Assembly: GCA_019235885.1 (NCBI GenBank)
Contig: JAFAKB010000076.1
Coordinates: 62,001 to 126,000, forward strand
DNA: 64,000 nucleotides
Direction of reading: 5' to 3'
Source of the DNA: Candidatus Eremiobacterota bacterium
Lineage (GTDB): Bacteria > Vulcanimicrobiota > Vulcanimicrobiia > Vulcanimicrobiales > Vulcanimicrobiaceae
Below, in pieces: positions 63,870 to 64,000 of the stretch. Under the pieces are notes generated by a model. That model ran no database searches, was not told the DNA's origin, and worked only from the letters and a program-made list of their open reading frames with translations. A program made the translations under genes and the position numbers. Each line of letters begins with the position of its first letter. The first letter of the stretch is position 1.

Positions 63870-64000
63870 ATGTTCGGCGTTCTCGTCGTCGTCGTCACCG
63901 TCGCGATCATCGTTGCGATCGCGCTGTTCCTGTACTATTTTCCGATCGGGTTGTGGATCCGCACGGTGGCGGCCGGCGTCCCGCTCTCGATCATCTCGCT
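63870..64000 (+). CDS. floA: Flotillin-like protein FloA (3' end cut off by window)
   Basis: 43 residues are visible: MFGVLVVVVTVAIIVAIALF then YYFPIGLWIRTVAAGVPLSIISL. The single N-terminal membrane helix and the 'FPxGLWI..AAGV' pattern fit bacterial FloA/YqfA, a membrane-microdomain scaffold. The position right after nfeD is the usual pairing. The remainder lies outside the window. Confidence 0.8.
   Translation, partial: MFGVLVVVVTVAIIVAIALFLYYFPIGLWIRTVAAGVPLSIIS

Overview
The window is high-GC, densely packed bacterial DNA from a diderm: it has a TonB-dependent outer-membrane receptor, many lipoproteins with a lipobox, and GTG and ATG starts that overlap the upstream stop by 4 nt. Zinc-type L31, S21, an Amj-type lipid II flippase, a short-type ProS and expanded families of Gly-rich lipoproteins (CGGGGG after the lipobox) would suit a lineage such as Candidatus Eremiobacterota/Vulcanimicrobiota. 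That placement is an inference; no rRNA gene is present to test it.

Layout. 1-9000 is accessory DNA, visibly less GC-rich and less tightly coding. It holds a partial GNAT acetyltransferase, a truncated addiction-module antidote, small secreted and zinc-ribbon proteins, a tiny secreted peptide, a cytochrome-like pair, a three-Cys radical-SAM-like protein (DUF5131) converging on its partner TcmP with three small unknown genes, a PduO-type cobalamin adenosyltransferase, and an antitoxin beside a broken mazF. 9050-16242 is core-like: proS, an M16 protease, amj, a TPR lipoprotein, an M15 peptidase, gdhA and hsp20. 16387-22009 carries a 1645-aa secreted RHS/YD protein with an AT-richer C-terminal tip and a coupled CPCC-type cysteine-rich protein, probably a toxin-immunity pair. 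21947-27358 (minus) is a glycosyltransferase/GtrA/aldehyde dehydrogenase operon. 27462-34907 (plus) carries a flavin disulfide reductase, a split glutamine-dependent NAD synthetase (nitrilase plus NadE), a siroheme-type dehydrogenase, CinA and a subtilase lipoprotein. 34892-40193 (minus) is a fully overlapping operon: secreted protein, LuxE, LuxC, class III aminotransferase and Gfo/Idh/MocA oxidoreductase, with no luciferase genes. 40431-44512 is a lipoprotein coupled to a sedolisin protease. 44591-46870 is rpmE-prfA-prmC. 46867-50675 (minus) is a tandem pair of paralogous lipoproteins. 50840-58728 runs pyrG, three glycosyltransferases, a copper-amine-oxidase-N-domain protein, a family 5 solute-binding lipoprotein and a HIT protein. 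58830-64000 is rpsU, the TonB receptor, a YqeY-like protein, nfeD and the start of floA.

Main points. (1) The LuxE-LuxC-aminotransferase-oxidoreductase operon could be an uncharacterised route from a carboxylic acid through an enzyme-bound acyl group to an aldehyde and then an amine. (2) Three genes (LuxE, a GT2 and the solute-binding protein) appear to start at CTG inside a CTGA stop/start overlap, a start type that standard gene callers miss. (3) A short palindromic REP-like element lies inside coding sequences and is translated in frame. (4) The DUF5131/TcmP locus has extra small genes and a structured leader. (5) NAD synthetase is split at the usual domain boundary. No tRNA, rRNA, CRISPR array or insertion sequence was seen. 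All calls come from reading the sequence; no database search was run.
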